Source: Paramicrobacterium sp051513965 (GTDB lineage Bacteria; Actinomycetota; Actinomycetes; Actinomycetales; Microbacteriaceae). From it: a stretch of DNA of 64,000 bases. The notes below the pieces were generated by a model. That model made no database searches, was not told the DNA's origin, and saw only the letters and a list, made by a program, of their open reading frames with translations. The position numbers and the translations under genes are program-made. Positions 17,971 to 26,205 of this stretch are shown here, piece after piece (the stretch's first letter is position 1; every line of letters begins with the position of its first letter). The stretch lies in assembly GCF_051513965.1 (NCBI RefSeq), contig NZ_CP195847.1:868001-932000 (forward strand). Reading direction: 5' to 3'.

Positions 17971-18903
17971 ATGAGCGACAAGCCCCGAACGTCGAAGAAG
18001 CAGCGCGATCGGAGCTACCCTCCCATCCCGGAGGAACTCGTCGTTCCCGTCTACGACAACCACACGCACATCGATCCGGGCATCATGGAGGAGTTCCCGG
18101 CGGAGGGCGGTTCGCTGACCCCTCCGGAACAGCTTGATCGCGCCTCTGCGGCCGGCATCCGGGGAATCGTGCAGGTCGGCACGGATCTGCGGTCTTCGCA
18201 GTGGTCTGCGAAAGCGGCATCCGTCGAACCTCGCATGCTCGCGGCCGTCGCTCTGCACCCGAACGAAGCTCCGGAGCTCGAGAAGGCGGGCACTCTCGAC
18301 GACGCGATTCAGGGCATTGCCGAGCTCGCACCGCTGCCGCGCGTGCGCTGCATCGGCGAGACCGGACTCGACTACTACCGAACAGGTGAAGACGGGCGTG
18401 CCGCGCAGATCCGCTCGTTCGAGGAGCACATCGCTATCGCGAAGGAGCACGACCTCGCGCTGCAGATCCACGATCGTGATGCCCACGACGACGTCGTCGC
18501 GACTCTCAAACGTGTCGGCGCTCCCGAGCGCACGGTCTTCCACTGCTTCTCCGGCGACGCCGAGCTCGCTGAGGTCTGCACCGAGAACGGCTGGTACATG
18601 TCGTTCGCCGGAACCGCGACGTTCAAGAACGCCCCCAACCTGCGGCGCGCTCTCGACGCGGTTCCACGGGCGCTGCTGCTGGTCGAGACGGATGCACCGT
18701 TTTTGACCCCCATGCCGTACCGAGGCCGCCCGAACGCGTCGTACCTGCTGCCGCACACCGTGCGCTTCATCGCCGACCACCTTGAGACCGACGTCAACAT
18801 GCTCGCCGCTCAGGTCGCGTCGAACACGGAGTACGTGTACGGGCACTGGGATTCCGACCCGGTCGTCTCACCGCCCGACCCGTACGAACTGGGCTGGCAA
18901 TGA
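17971..18903 (+). CDS. tatD: TatD family metal-dependent DNase
   Basis: Amidohydrolase-fold nuclease of 310 aa. Metal ligands are seen in N-H-T-H-I-D (near 29-34), G-E-T-G-L-D-Y (near 129), H-C-F-S-G-D (near 191) and V-E-T-D-A-P (near 240), the four TatD signatures. TatD proteins act as 3'-5' exonucleases and in repair. GGAGGA stands 4 nt before the ATG. Both ends show operon packing: 10 bp after metG and a 4-bp overlap with rsmA. Confidence 0.92.
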   Translation: MSDKPRTSKKQRDRSYPPIPEELVVPVYDNHTHIDPGIMEEFPAEGGSLTPPEQLDRASAAGIRGIVQVGTDLRSSQWSAKAASVEPRMLAAVALHPNEAPELEKAGTLDDAIQGIAELAPLPRVRCIGETGLDYYRTGEDGRAAQIRSFEEHIAIAKEHDLALQIHDRDAHDDVVATLKRVGAPERTVFHCFSGDAELAEVCTENGWYMSFAGTATFKNAPNLRRALDAVPRALLLVETDAPFLTPMPYRGRPNASYLLPHTVRFIADHLETDVNMLAAQVASNTEYVYGHWDSDPVVSPPDPYELGWQ

Positions 18904-19742
18904 GTGGGGTGACGCTGCTCGGCCCGGTGGAGATCCGCGAGCTCGCGGGACGCCTCGGTGTGCAGCCGACGAAGAAGCTGGGCCAGAACTTCGTGGTCGA
19001 CGCGAATACGGTCCGCAAGATCGTCACCGCGGCGAACGTCGCCGCGGGTGATCGCGTCGTCGAGGTGGGGCCGGGTCTCGGCTCGCTGACGCTGGGGCTG
19101 CTCGAGGCAGGAGCTCGCGTCGTCGCGGTCGAGATCGACAAGCGTCTCGCGGAAGAGCTGCCGACGACGGTCGCGAGGATGGCGCCGGGCGCAGACCTCA
19201 CGGTGCTCGCGGAGGATGCCCTTCGTGTGCAGGACCTGCCGGGGGAGCCCACGCGGCTCGTCGCGAACCTGCCGTACAACGTGTCGGTTCCGGTGCTGCT
19301 GCACCTCATGGAGACCGTGCCCAGTCTCACGGCGGGCGTCGTCATGGTGCAGGCCGAGGTCGGTTATCGTCTCGCTGCGGACCCCGGCTCGAAGGTCTAC
19401 GGCAGCCCGAGCGTCAAGGCCGCGTGGTACGGCTCGTGGCGCATCGCCGGAACCGTCAGTCGGCAGGTGTTCTGGCCGGTGCCCAACGTCGACAGCGTGC
19501 TGGTTGAGTTTGCCCGTCACGCGGAGCCGTTCGGCACTGAGGAGGAGCGCAGCCGCACCTTCGCTCTCGTGGATGCCGCGTTCGCGCAGCGCCGCAAGAT
19601 GCTGCGCCAGTCGCTCGGTCCGGTACTCGGCAACGCCCAGGCAGCCTCCGCGGTGCTCGAGCGCGCGGGAGTGGAGCCGACGGCTCGGGGGGAGTCTCTG
19701 ACGGTGCACGACTTCGCACGCATCGCCAGCGTCTCTGCATAG
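18900..19742 (+). CDS. rsmA: 16S rRNA dimethyladenosine transferase
   Basis: KsgA/RsmA homolog of 280 aa that dimethylates A1518 and A1519 of 16S rRNA during 30S maturation. The N-terminal K-K-L-G-Q-N-F motif (about 23-29), SAM motif V-E-V-G-P-G-L-G-S-L-T (about 55-65) and catalytic N-L-P-Y (about 124-127) are all intact. It is translationally coupled to tatD by ATGA. Copy C of the dispersed palindrome follows 75 bp after the stop. Confidence 0.95.
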   Translation: MSGVTLLGPVEIRELAGRLGVQPTKKLGQNFVVDANTVRKIVTAANVAAGDRVVEVGPGLGSLTLGLLEAGARVVAVEIDKRLAEELPTTVARMAPGADLTVLAEDALRVQDLPGEPTRLVANLPYNVSVPVLLHLMETVPSLTAGVVMVQAEVGYRLAADPGSKVYGSPSVKAAWYGSWRIAGTVSRQVFWPVPNVDSVLVEFARHAEPFGTEEERSRTFALVDAAFAQRRKMLRQSLGPVLGNAQAASAVLERAGVEPTARGESLTVHDFARIASVSA

Positions 19743-19817
19743 ATCCGCCCGCGGTTGCCTTCTCGGTGAGTGTACTGGGCTGGGCATTCTGCGCCGGGTG
19801 TACCGCGCTGGCATCTC

Positions 19818-19895
19818 AGAGAATCGGTTAATTGAGCGAAACGCCGTGGGGTAAGCGTTCTCCGCACGGCGAGTCCCCAAAATCTCCGACTCTTT
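19818..19895. repeat. Dispersed intergenic palindrome, copy C
   Basis: A 78-nt member of the family at 2376 and 15660. Its ends AGAGAATCGG and CCGACTCTTT are near-perfect inverted repeats, and inner arms ACGCCGTG/CACGGCG pair around GCGTTCTCC. It lies between rsmA and the DUF4287 gene, both on the plus strand. Confidence 0.78.
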
Positions 19896-19944
19896 GCTCG
19901 TCGCACCTCTGGCGGGGTGGCGCCGGCTTCGGCACACTGGTCGC

Positions 19945-20481
19945 ATGGCAAAGCCCACTGCATCGCACAGCGAAACCGTCGGATCCGAGGCACTCGAGCG
20001 GGCGACCGGCCGTTCGCGGGAGGATTGGAACAGGCTGCTGGATGCTGCAGGGGCGGCGTCCTGGCCGCATCCGCGCATCGCATCGTGGCTCGTCGAAGAG
20101 CACCGCGTCGACGGATGGTGGGCGCAGGGGATCACGGTCGGCTACGAGCAGCACATCGGTCGTCGCCAGCCGGGGCAGCGCGCGGACGGCACGTTCGAGG
20201 CGGCGGTCAGCCGCACGCTGCACGCCACCCGCGACGAAGCGCTCGCGCGTCTGGTCGACGCGGTGACGGCAGCGACCGGCAGCGAACCGGCATCCGTCAA
20301 CACGTCGGCGAAGAACGCCAGCGCGCGCTGGAAGCTCGACGACGGCCGAACCGTCATCGCCGGGGTCTACCCCTCGGGCGAGAAGTCGAAGGTGTCGCTC
20401 ACGATGCCGAAGCTCTCCTCGGCCGAGGAGCTTGCGGAGGCGAAGGCGCTCATGAAGGGCTGGTTGCCGCCGGCATCCTGA
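19945..20481 (+). CDS. DUF4287 domain protein
   Basis: Uncharacterised protein of 178 aa. The N-terminal half (about 15-85) matches DUF4287 by its G-R-S-R-E-D-W-N-R-L-L-D-A-A-G and D-G-W-W-A-Q-G-I-T-V-G-Y-E-Q segments. The C-terminal half (about 90-178) looks like the associated helix-grip region with a K-S-K-V-S-L-T-M-P-K-L strand and a terminal helix. CACACT-N6-ATG suggests a leaderless start. No function is known; it may bind small ligands. Confidence 0.8.
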   Translation: MAKPTASHSETVGSEALERATGRSREDWNRLLDAAGAASWPHPRIASWLVEEHRVDGWWAQGITVGYEQHIGRRQPGQRADGTFEAAVSRTLHATRDEALARLVDAVTAATGSEPASVNTSAKNASARWKLDDGRTVIAGVYPSGEKSKVSLTMPKLSSAEELAEAKALMKGWLPPAS

Positions 20482-20521
20482 CATCTCGCGTCGCGAAATA
20501 TGTCGGTCACGCGACCTCGAC

Positions 20522-20527
20522 TAGGTT
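20522..20527 (+). promoter_or_regulatory. -10 box for leaderless ispE
   Basis: TAGGTT is followed by 6 nt and ATG at 20534. Confidence 0.5.
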
Positions 20528-20533
20528 GGAAGC

Positions 20534-21469
20534 ATGAGTGATCCGCGCACGACACCGCATGTTCACGTGCGCGCGCCCGGCAAGATCAACGTCTACATGA
20601 ACGTCGGGGAGCCCACAGCGGATGGTTACCACGACGTGGCCACGGCCTACCAGGCGGTCTCGCTGTACGAGGACGTCCGTGCGTTTCCCGCTAACGAATT
20701 CAGCGTCGCGTTCGGCGGGCCGGTCGACACTCGAGGCTTGCCGACAGACCGCACCAATCTCGCGATCAAAGCCGCGCGAATGCTGGCGAAGAAGACCGGC
20801 TACACGGGCGGAGTCCACCTGCAGATCGACAAGCATGTGCCTATCGCCGGCGGCATGGGCGGGGGCTCAGCGGATGCCGCGGGTGCGCTGCTCGCCTGCG
20901 ACACGCTCTGGGAGACCGAGTTGCCGCGTGAGGAGCTCCTCAAGGTGGCGGGCAGGCTCGGCGCGGACGTTCCATTCTCGCTCGTCGGCGGCACGGCCAT
21001 CGGAACGGGCCGGGGTGATCAGCTCAGTCCTGCGCTCGCGAAAGGCACCTTCCACTGGGTGCTCGCGTTCGCCGACTTCGGCATGTCGACCCCGCAGGTG
21101 TACCGCGAGCTCGACGAGCATCGTGCGCGCCACGCGGCGGACATCGCTCCCGTGCAGGCATCGCCGACTGTCGATGCGGGTGTGCTGCAGGCGATTCGCG
21201 CGGGCGATGCCCACATGCTCGCAGATGTACTGCACAACGATCTTCAGGTGGCGGCGCTGCACATTCGCCCCGAGCTGACCCGCACCCTCGAGCTCGGCGA
21301 GCAGCAGGGCGCGCTCGCCGGGATCGTCTCGGGCTCCGGGCCCACCGTCGCGCTGCTCTCGTCCTCCGCCGAAGCAGCGATCGACCTGCAGATCGGCCTC
21401 ACAACGTCCGGAATCACAGCGCACCACGTCACAGGTCCCGTCGTGGGGGCGCGCGTCGTCGAGAACTGA
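20534..21469 (+). CDS. ispE: 4-diphosphocytidyl-2-C-methyl-D-erythritol kinase
   Basis: GHMP kinase of 311 aa in the MEP pathway of isoprenoid synthesis; it phosphorylates CDP-methylerythritol at the 2-hydroxyl. The N-terminal A-P-G-K-I-N-V-Y-M-N-V motif (about 15-25) and the ATP-binding P-I-A-G-G-M-G-G-G-S-A-D-A-A (about 102-115) are clear, and G-S-G-P-T-V-A-L-L lies near the end. It follows the rsmA region, a conserved actinobacterial order, but has its own leaderless promoter. Confidence 0.95.
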   Translation: MSDPRTTPHVHVRAPGKINVYMNVGEPTADGYHDVATAYQAVSLYEDVRAFPANEFSVAFGGPVDTRGLPTDRTNLAIKAARMLAKKTGYTGGVHLQIDKHVPIAGGMGGGSADAAGALLACDTLWETELPREELLKVAGRLGADVPFSLVGGTAIGTGRGDQLSPALAKGTFHWVLAFADFGMSTPQVYRELDEHRARHAADIAPVQASPTVDAGVLQAIRAGDAHMLADVLHNDLQVAALHIRPELTRTLELGEQQGALAGIVSGSGPTVALLSSSAEAAIDLQIGLTTSGITAHHVTGPVVGARVVEN

Positions 21470-21560
21470 TGCGCGTCTAGCGAGGCGAGACTCGGCGCGA
21501 CGGCCTAGCCGATACGGCGGCGAGAAAGCATGCGTCGGCACCCTCTACGCTTGAGGGGAT

Positions 21561-23378
21561 ATGGCACATCTGCTTGGCGGGGAGAACCTGCATCTTGAGT
21601 ATCCGACGCGCGTGGTCTTCGACGGTGTCACGGTCGGGCTGAACGAGGGGGATCGCGTCGGCATCGTCGGCCGCAACGGCGACGGAAAATCGACGCTGCT
21701 CGGTCTGCTCTCCGGACGCATCGAACCTGATGACGGCCGCGTCACCGTTCGTCGGGGCACGACCATCGGGGTCCTCGATCAGCGCGATACCCTCGACGAC
21801 GATGCCACGGTCGCCGGGTCGATCGTCGGGGAGATGGCCGAGCATGAGTGGGCGGGGGATGCCCGCATCCGCGACATCATCGATGGACTCGTGCGCGATA
21901 TGCCCTGGCAGGCCACGATCGGTTCGCTCTCCGGCGGGCAGAGGCGACGTGTCGCGCTCGCCGCGCTGCTCACGGGCGAGTGGGACGTCCTGTTTCTCGA
22001 CGAGCCCACCAACCATCTGGATGTGGAGGGCATCGCCTGGCTCGCCGAGCACCTGAAGCGTCGATGGGGTGTCGCAAGCGGCGGGCTCGTGGTCGTGACG
22101 CACGACCGGTGGTTCCTCGACGAGGTCTGCACGACGACGTGGGAGGTCCACGACCGGGTCGTCGAGCCCTTCGAAGGCGGGTACGCGGCGTACATTCTGC
22201 AGCGCGTGGAGCGTGACCGGATGGCCGCCGTGGCCGAGGAGAAACGGCAGAATCTCATGCGCAAAGAGCTCGCCTGGCTGCGTCGCGGAGCTCCTGCCCG
22301 TACCTCCAAACCGAAGTTCCGCATCGACGCCGCGAACGAACTCATCGCCAACGAACCGCCGCCGCGCAACACGGTCGAGCTCACGCAGCTCGCCACCGCA
22401 CGCCTCGGCAAGGACGTCGTCGACCTTCTCGACGCGACCGTGACCTACGGCGATCGCACGATCGTGCGTGACGTCGAATGGCGGATCGCGCCGGGCGAAC
22501 GCACGGGCATCCTCGGCATCAACGGTGCTGGCAAGTCCACGATCCTCGGCCTGATCACCGGAGCGATCACTCCGAGCGCCGGCCGAGTCAAACACGGCAA
22601 GACCGTGCGCATCGCGAGTCTGACTCAGCAGCTCACCGGTCTCGACGCGATCGGCCACGAGCGCGTTCGCACCGTCATCGGCCGCCTCAAGACGAGCTAT
22701 GTCGCGGGAGGCAAAGAGCTCACACCGGGGCAGCTGCTCGAACGCCTCGGATTCTCGAGCGCGCAGCTGTCGACGCCCATCAAGGATCTCTCAGGCGGCC
22801 AGAAGCGGCGCCTGCAGCTGCTGCTCATTCTGCTCGACGAGCCGAACGTGCTCATCCTCGACGAGCCGACGAATGACATGGACACCGATATGCTCACCGC
22901 GATCGAGGATCTCCTCGACTCCTGGCCGGGCACGCTCATCGTCGTCTCGCACGACCGGTACCTCATCGAGCGCGTCACCGATCAGCAGTACGCCGTGATG
23001 AACGGGCATCTGCGGCACCTGCCGGGCGGCGTCGACGAGTTCCTCCGCCTGCGGCGAGAACAAGAGCGAACGGATGCCGAGGCGGCAGCACCACCGGCCC
23101 GCGCGTCGAGTGCCGGTGCGCCGACGCCTGCGGCATCCTCACACTCTCGCCTGGGAGGGGCGGAACGTCGCACCGCGGAGAAGGAGCTCGCGAGCGTCGA
23201 CCGCAAGATCGCGAAGTTGCAGAAGCAGGTCGCCGACGTTCACCAGGAGCTCGCGGATCACGATCAGAGCGACTACGAGGGGCTCGGCGAGCTGACGGCC
23301 CGGCTGCAGAGCCTGGAGGGGGAGGTCAGCGATCTCGAGACGCGCTGGCTCGAGCTCTCAGAGCTCCTCGAGGCGTGA
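21561..23378 (+). CDS. ABC-F family ATPase, Uup-like
   Basis: Soluble protein of 605 aa with two ABC domains and no membrane segments. The first has G-R-N-G-D-G-K-S-T (near 37-45) and L-S-G-G-Q; the second has G-I-N-G-A-G-K-S-T (near 319) and L-S-G-G-Q near 412. Residues about 505-600 form a C-terminal coiled coil after a Pro/Ala linker, as in Uup. ABC-F proteins act on the ribosome or on branched DNA intermediates. Note Asp in place of Ala in the first Walker A. TACGCT lies 9 nt before the ATG. Confidence 0.9.
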   Translation: MAHLLGGENLHLEYPTRVVFDGVTVGLNEGDRVGIVGRNGDGKSTLLGLLSGRIEPDDGRVTVRRGTTIGVLDQRDTLDDDATVAGSIVGEMAEHEWAGDARIRDIIDGLVRDMPWQATIGSLSGGQRRRVALAALLTGEWDVLFLDEPTNHLDVEGIAWLAEHLKRRWGVASGGLVVVTHDRWFLDEVCTTTWEVHDRVVEPFEGGYAAYILQRVERDRMAAVAEEKRQNLMRKELAWLRRGAPARTSKPKFRIDAANELIANEPPPRNTVELTQLATARLGKDVVDLLDATVTYGDRTIVRDVEWRIAPGERTGILGINGAGKSTILGLITGAITPSAGRVKHGKTVRIASLTQQLTGLDAIGHERVRTVIGRLKTSYVAGGKELTPGQLLERLGFSSAQLSTPIKDLSGGQKRRLQLLLILLDEPNVLILDEPTNDMDTDMLTAIEDLLDSWPGTLIVVSHDRYLIERVTDQQYAVMNGHLRHLPGGVDEFLRLRREQERTDAEAAAPPARASSAGAPTPAASSHSRLGGAERRTAEKELASVDRKIAKLQKQVADVHQELADHDQSDYEGLGELTARLQSLEGEVSDLETRWLELSELLEA

Positions 23379-23446
23379 GAACGCTGAGCGCACCCGTCTC
23401 CGCGAATCGGCGGTGTACCGAGCGGACGAGGCGACGGAGTGCTCCG

Positions 23447-24418
23447 TCACAGTCGCTTGCTGTCGACCGTTCCGACGGCCGAGCCTATCGCCGCGAGCGC
23501 TGATCGAGCGCGCTGCCATGTCTCAGTACCCGAGGTGACGGCATCCCTCAGATAAGCGGTCGTCATATGCTGTACGACGGCGACTCTCTCGGGATTCTCG
23601 TCGGTCGTCTCGGCAGCGTCGTAGTTCGGGATGCCGCCGAGCGAATGCTCTCCTCCGTGCAACGTGAGCAGATCGGTGGCGCCGGGACTCTGCACGAACG
23701 CGTCGGTGAACCAATCGGGCCCGCGCGCTGACAGCTGAGACTGATCGTGATCTCCAGCCACAACGAGCGTCGGAGTGGTGAGCTCTGCGAATGACGGGTT
23801 CATGAAGGGAAAGTGCTCGCGAGCGAACGGGTGCAGGTCTGATCCTCCGGTTCCTGTCGCGGCGAGCAGGGCGCCGGCGGTCACGCGAGGGTCGGCATAG
23901 CTTCTCCCGCTGGTTCCGTCGCTGTCGAGAACTCGCGCTCCAAGTAGCAGCTGGACCGTCTGCGCACCCCATGAATGACCTGCTGCGACGATCCGGCTCC
24001 TGTCGAGGCGGCCCGCGAGGCCGGGCACCGCGCGTTCGATTGTGTCGAGCTGATCGAGCGACCGTGTGAGGTCTCGGTGTCGCTCGCGCCAGATGTCAGC
24101 GAAGAGCGGGTCATCGAGCCCGATGCTGAATCGCCGCGAGTCCAGGTGCGTCGGCTGAACGACGACAAAACCATGCGAGGCCCAGAATGATGCGAGAGGT
24201 CCGTAGCCATCAAAGGACCATCCGTTTCCGTGGGAGAAGAGGAGTATCGGCAGGTCGCTCCCGGAGACAGGCGCAGAGACCCGGACGGACAGCGGATGCC
24301 TGCGCCCAGGGGAATCGAGAGTGACCGGAGCAACCGATATGACCGAGGAGCCCTCGCCGATGATCTCAGTGAGACCGTTGACGAGGGCTGTGTTTGCAGA
24401 GTGGGAAGGGGAAGGCAT
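23447..24418 (-). CDS. Alpha/beta hydrolase, chlorophyllase/PAF-acetylhydrolase-like
   Basis: Hydrolase of 323 aa. The oxyanion loop is L-L-F-S-H-G-N-G near 65-72, the nucleophile elbow is G-H-S-W-G near 145-149, the acid is probably Asp in V-A-G-D-H-D, and the catalytic His is in G-G-E-H-S-L-G. No signal peptide is seen. AAAGGAAA precedes the chosen ATG by about 6 nt. The gene is divergent from a TetR repressor with palindromic operators between them, so it is very likely the repressor's target. The ester substrate is unknown. Confidence 0.82.
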   Translation of the reverse strand: MPSPSHSANTALVNGLTEIIGEGSSVISVAPVTLDSPGRRHPLSVRVSAPVSGSDLPILLFSHGNGWSFDGYGPLASFWASHGFVVVQPTHLDSRRFSIGLDDPLFADIWRERHRDLTRSLDQLDTIERAVPGLAGRLDRSRIVAAGHSWGAQTVQLLLGARVLDSDGTSGRSYADPRVTAGALLAATGTGGSDLHPFAREHFPFMNPSFAELTTPTLVVAGDHDQSQLSARGPDWFTDAFVQSPGATDLLTLHGGEHSLGGIPNYDAAETTDENPERVAVVQHMTTAYLRDAVTSGTETWQRARSALAAIGSAVGTVDSKRL

Positions 24419-24464
24419 CAGTGTTTCCTTTCGTGAAAGCGCTCGGCGCTGTGACACAATGAAG

Positions 24465-24504
24465 CGGAGCGCTGTTCCGATTAATATACGGAACGTCGTT
24501 CCGT
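24465..24504. promoter_or_regulatory. Tandem TetR operators between hydrolase and tetR
   Basis: A perfect 7-3-7 palindrome, ACGGAAC-GTC-GTTCCGT (24488-24504), has a second imperfect copy CGGAGC...GTTCCG at 24465-24479. The centres are 24 bp apart, slightly over two helical turns, so both would face one side of the DNA. TAATAT at 24482-24487 is a likely -10 for tetR and lies between the two sites. Confidence 0.6.
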
Positions 24505-24531
24505 TTAGCAATCGTGAGGAGGAGTCTGTCA

Positions 24532-25092
24532 ATGAACCCCCAGACTTCGCCGCGCCCACAACGCGCGGATGCTCGGAGGAATCAGCAGGCGTTGCTCGAC
24601 GCCGCAGGTCAGGTCTTCGTCGCGCACGGTGTCGACGCGCCCGTGCGAATGATCGCAGAGCGAGCCGGTGTCGGTGTGGGCACCATCTACCGGCACTTTC
24701 CGAGTCGGGGAGAGCTCATCATCGCTGTCTACCGTCATCAGGTCGACTCGCTCGCTCAGGCCGGGCCCGACCTGCTCGCATCCTCACGTCGACCGGAGGA
24801 TGCCCTTCGGTCGTGGGTGGACGAGTTCGTCGACTTTCTCGTTACCAAGCATGGACTTGCGGATGCGCTGCGAAACGACAGTGCCGCGTGGCAGACGCTG
24901 CATTCCTACTTCGTCGAGCGGCTGGTGCCAGTCTGCGACAGTCTGCTCGCCGCCGTGTCGAGCAAGGGAGCAGCCGCTGTCTCTGGCTACTCGCTGATGC
25001 GGGGGATCGGAAACCTCAGTATCGGAAGCGAGGATGCACAGTACGATGTGCGCACCGTGACGCGGCTGCTCATCTCGGGCGTTCTCGCGTAG
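24532..25092 (+). CDS. TetR family transcriptional regulator
   Basis: Repressor of 186 aa. The N-terminal helix-turn-helix (about 20-65) contains A-E-R-A-G-V-G-V-G-T-I-Y-R-H-F-P-S-R-G-E-L-I, the diagnostic TetR segment. The C-terminal ligand domain resembles the SbtR-like subgroup. AGGAGG is about 8 nt before the ATG. It probably represses itself and the divergent hydrolase through the tandem palindromes. The inducer is unknown. Confidence 0.9.
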   Translation: MNPQTSPRPQRADARRNQQALLDAAGQVFVAHGVDAPVRMIAERAGVGVGTIYRHFPSRGELIIAVYRHQVDSLAQAGPDLLASSRRPEDALRSWVDEFVDFLVTKHGLADALRNDSAAWQTLHSYFVERLVPVCDSLLAAVSSKGAAAVSGYSLMRGIGNLSIGSEDAQYDVRTVTRLLISGVLA

Positions 25093-25159
25093 CTGGCGCT
25101 ATCGGGGCATAGCCCCGGTCGGCTGAAGGATCGGAACGATCATCGCAGACGCGGCTTCG

Positions 25160-26128
25160 CTACCGTAGAGCGCGAACTCCGTCCCCGCGACGGCTCGCGT
25201 CGGTGAGCACGCGCGTTGCCGGATTGCGCTCCGCGAGGCGCCCGGCGGTTTTCACGATCGCACGCTGCATCGCCTCCGCGGCTCGCGGCGGTGTGACATC
25301 GGCTCGGTGCGCCAGGCTTACCGTTCGCTCGAGCCGCGGCTCGGCCAGTCGCGTGGAGCTCAGCGTCGGGCGATCGTGCAGAACCATCGCCGGAGCAAGG
25401 GCGACCCCGAGTCCGCGTTCGACGAATCGCAGCGCTGTGTGCATCTCGACGCCTTCGATCACGGGGGCAGGCGAGAGGCCGGCGCTTCGAAACGCTGCAT
25501 CCGTGGCGACGCGCAGGTCGTAGCTCTCCGGAAAGACGATGAGCGGCTGCCGGCTCAGCTCATCTAGAGTGATCTCCTGCTCCGCGGTGGGTGCGGGCTG
25601 GTCGGATGCCCAGATCACGACGAGCTCCTCGGCGAGAAGAGGGGCTCGGGTGAGACTGACGCCGGGAGTCGCCGGGCCCTCCGACGTCGTGATGAGAGCG
25701 ACGTCCAGAGCGCCCACCGCGAGCTGCTCCTGCAGAAGTCGTGATCCGCCCTCGGTGAGCTGGACGTCGATGCCGGGGTGCTGCGTGCGAAATGCGGTGA
25801 GGACCTCGGCGATGAGGCTCACACAGAGGGTGGGTGTGGCGCCGATGCGCACACGGCCGCGTCGAAGATCGAGCAGTTCGGCAACGTCGTCCTTCACTGC
25901 ATCGGCCTCGGCGAGCATCCTCTGTGCCCGTGGCATCAGCGCTTCGCCCGCCGCTGTGAGAGTGATGTGCCCCCGCGCCCGGTGGAACAGCTCGACGTTC
26001 AGTTCGCGCTCGAGCGTCGCGATCTGTCTGCTGAGGGAGGGCTGTGCAAGGTGCAGTCGCTCCGCCGCCCGCGTGAAGTGGCCGGTGTGCGCGATCTCGA
26101 TGAAGCTGCGCAGCTGCTCAAGGTTCAT
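25160..26128 (-). CDS. LysR family transcriptional regulator
   Basis: Regulator of 322 aa. The winged helix-turn-helix is at residues 1-60 (M-N-L-E-Q-L-R-S-F-I, then A-A-E-R-L-H-L-A-Q-P-S-L-S-R-Q-I), followed by the two-lobed inducer-binding domain. It resembles the CynR/CbbR type. TACGCT-N6-ATG points to a leaderless mRNA, and the box overlaps a perfect palindrome (26133-26147), so autorepression is likely. It is divergent from the flavoprotein gene, the probable target. Confidence 0.9.
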   Translation of the reverse strand: MNLEQLRSFIEIAHTGHFTRAAERLHLAQPSLSRQIATLERELNVELFHRARGHITLTAAGEALMPRAQRMLAEADAVKDDVAELLDLRRGRVRIGATPTLCVSLIAEVLTAFRTQHPGIDVQLTEGGSRLLQEQLAVGALDVALITTSEGPATPGVSLTRAPLLAEELVVIWASDQPAPTAEQEITLDELSRQPLIVFPESYDLRVATDAAFRSAGLSPAPVIEGVEMHTALRFVERGLGVALAPAMVLHDRPTLSSTRLAEPRLERTVSLAHRADVTPPRAAEAMQRAIVKTAGRLAERNPATRVLTDASRRGDGVRALR

Positions 26129-26132
26129 TTCT

Positions 26133-26147
26133 ATAGCGTACCGCTAT
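26133..26147. promoter_or_regulatory. LysR box (T-N11-A palindrome) over the lysR -10
   Basis: ATAGCG-TAC-CGCTAT is a perfect 6-3-6 palindrome that contains a T-N11-A core (26134-26146), the usual LysR site. It overlaps the minus-strand TACGCT (26135-26140) that would drive lysR, and it lies about 46 bp upstream of the divergent flavoprotein -10. Confidence 0.6.
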
Positions 26148-26192
26148 TGAAACAAGTAAAACTATGCATTGGACGTATCAGAAAGCGACTCC

Positions 26193-26198
26193 TAGCGT
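26193..26198 (+). promoter_or_regulatory. -10 box for leaderless flavoprotein gene
   Basis: TAGCGT is followed by 7 nt and ATG at 26206. It excludes the in-frame ATG at 26164, which is upstream of the box. Confidence 0.5.
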
Positions 26199-26205
26199 GG
26201 ATCTC

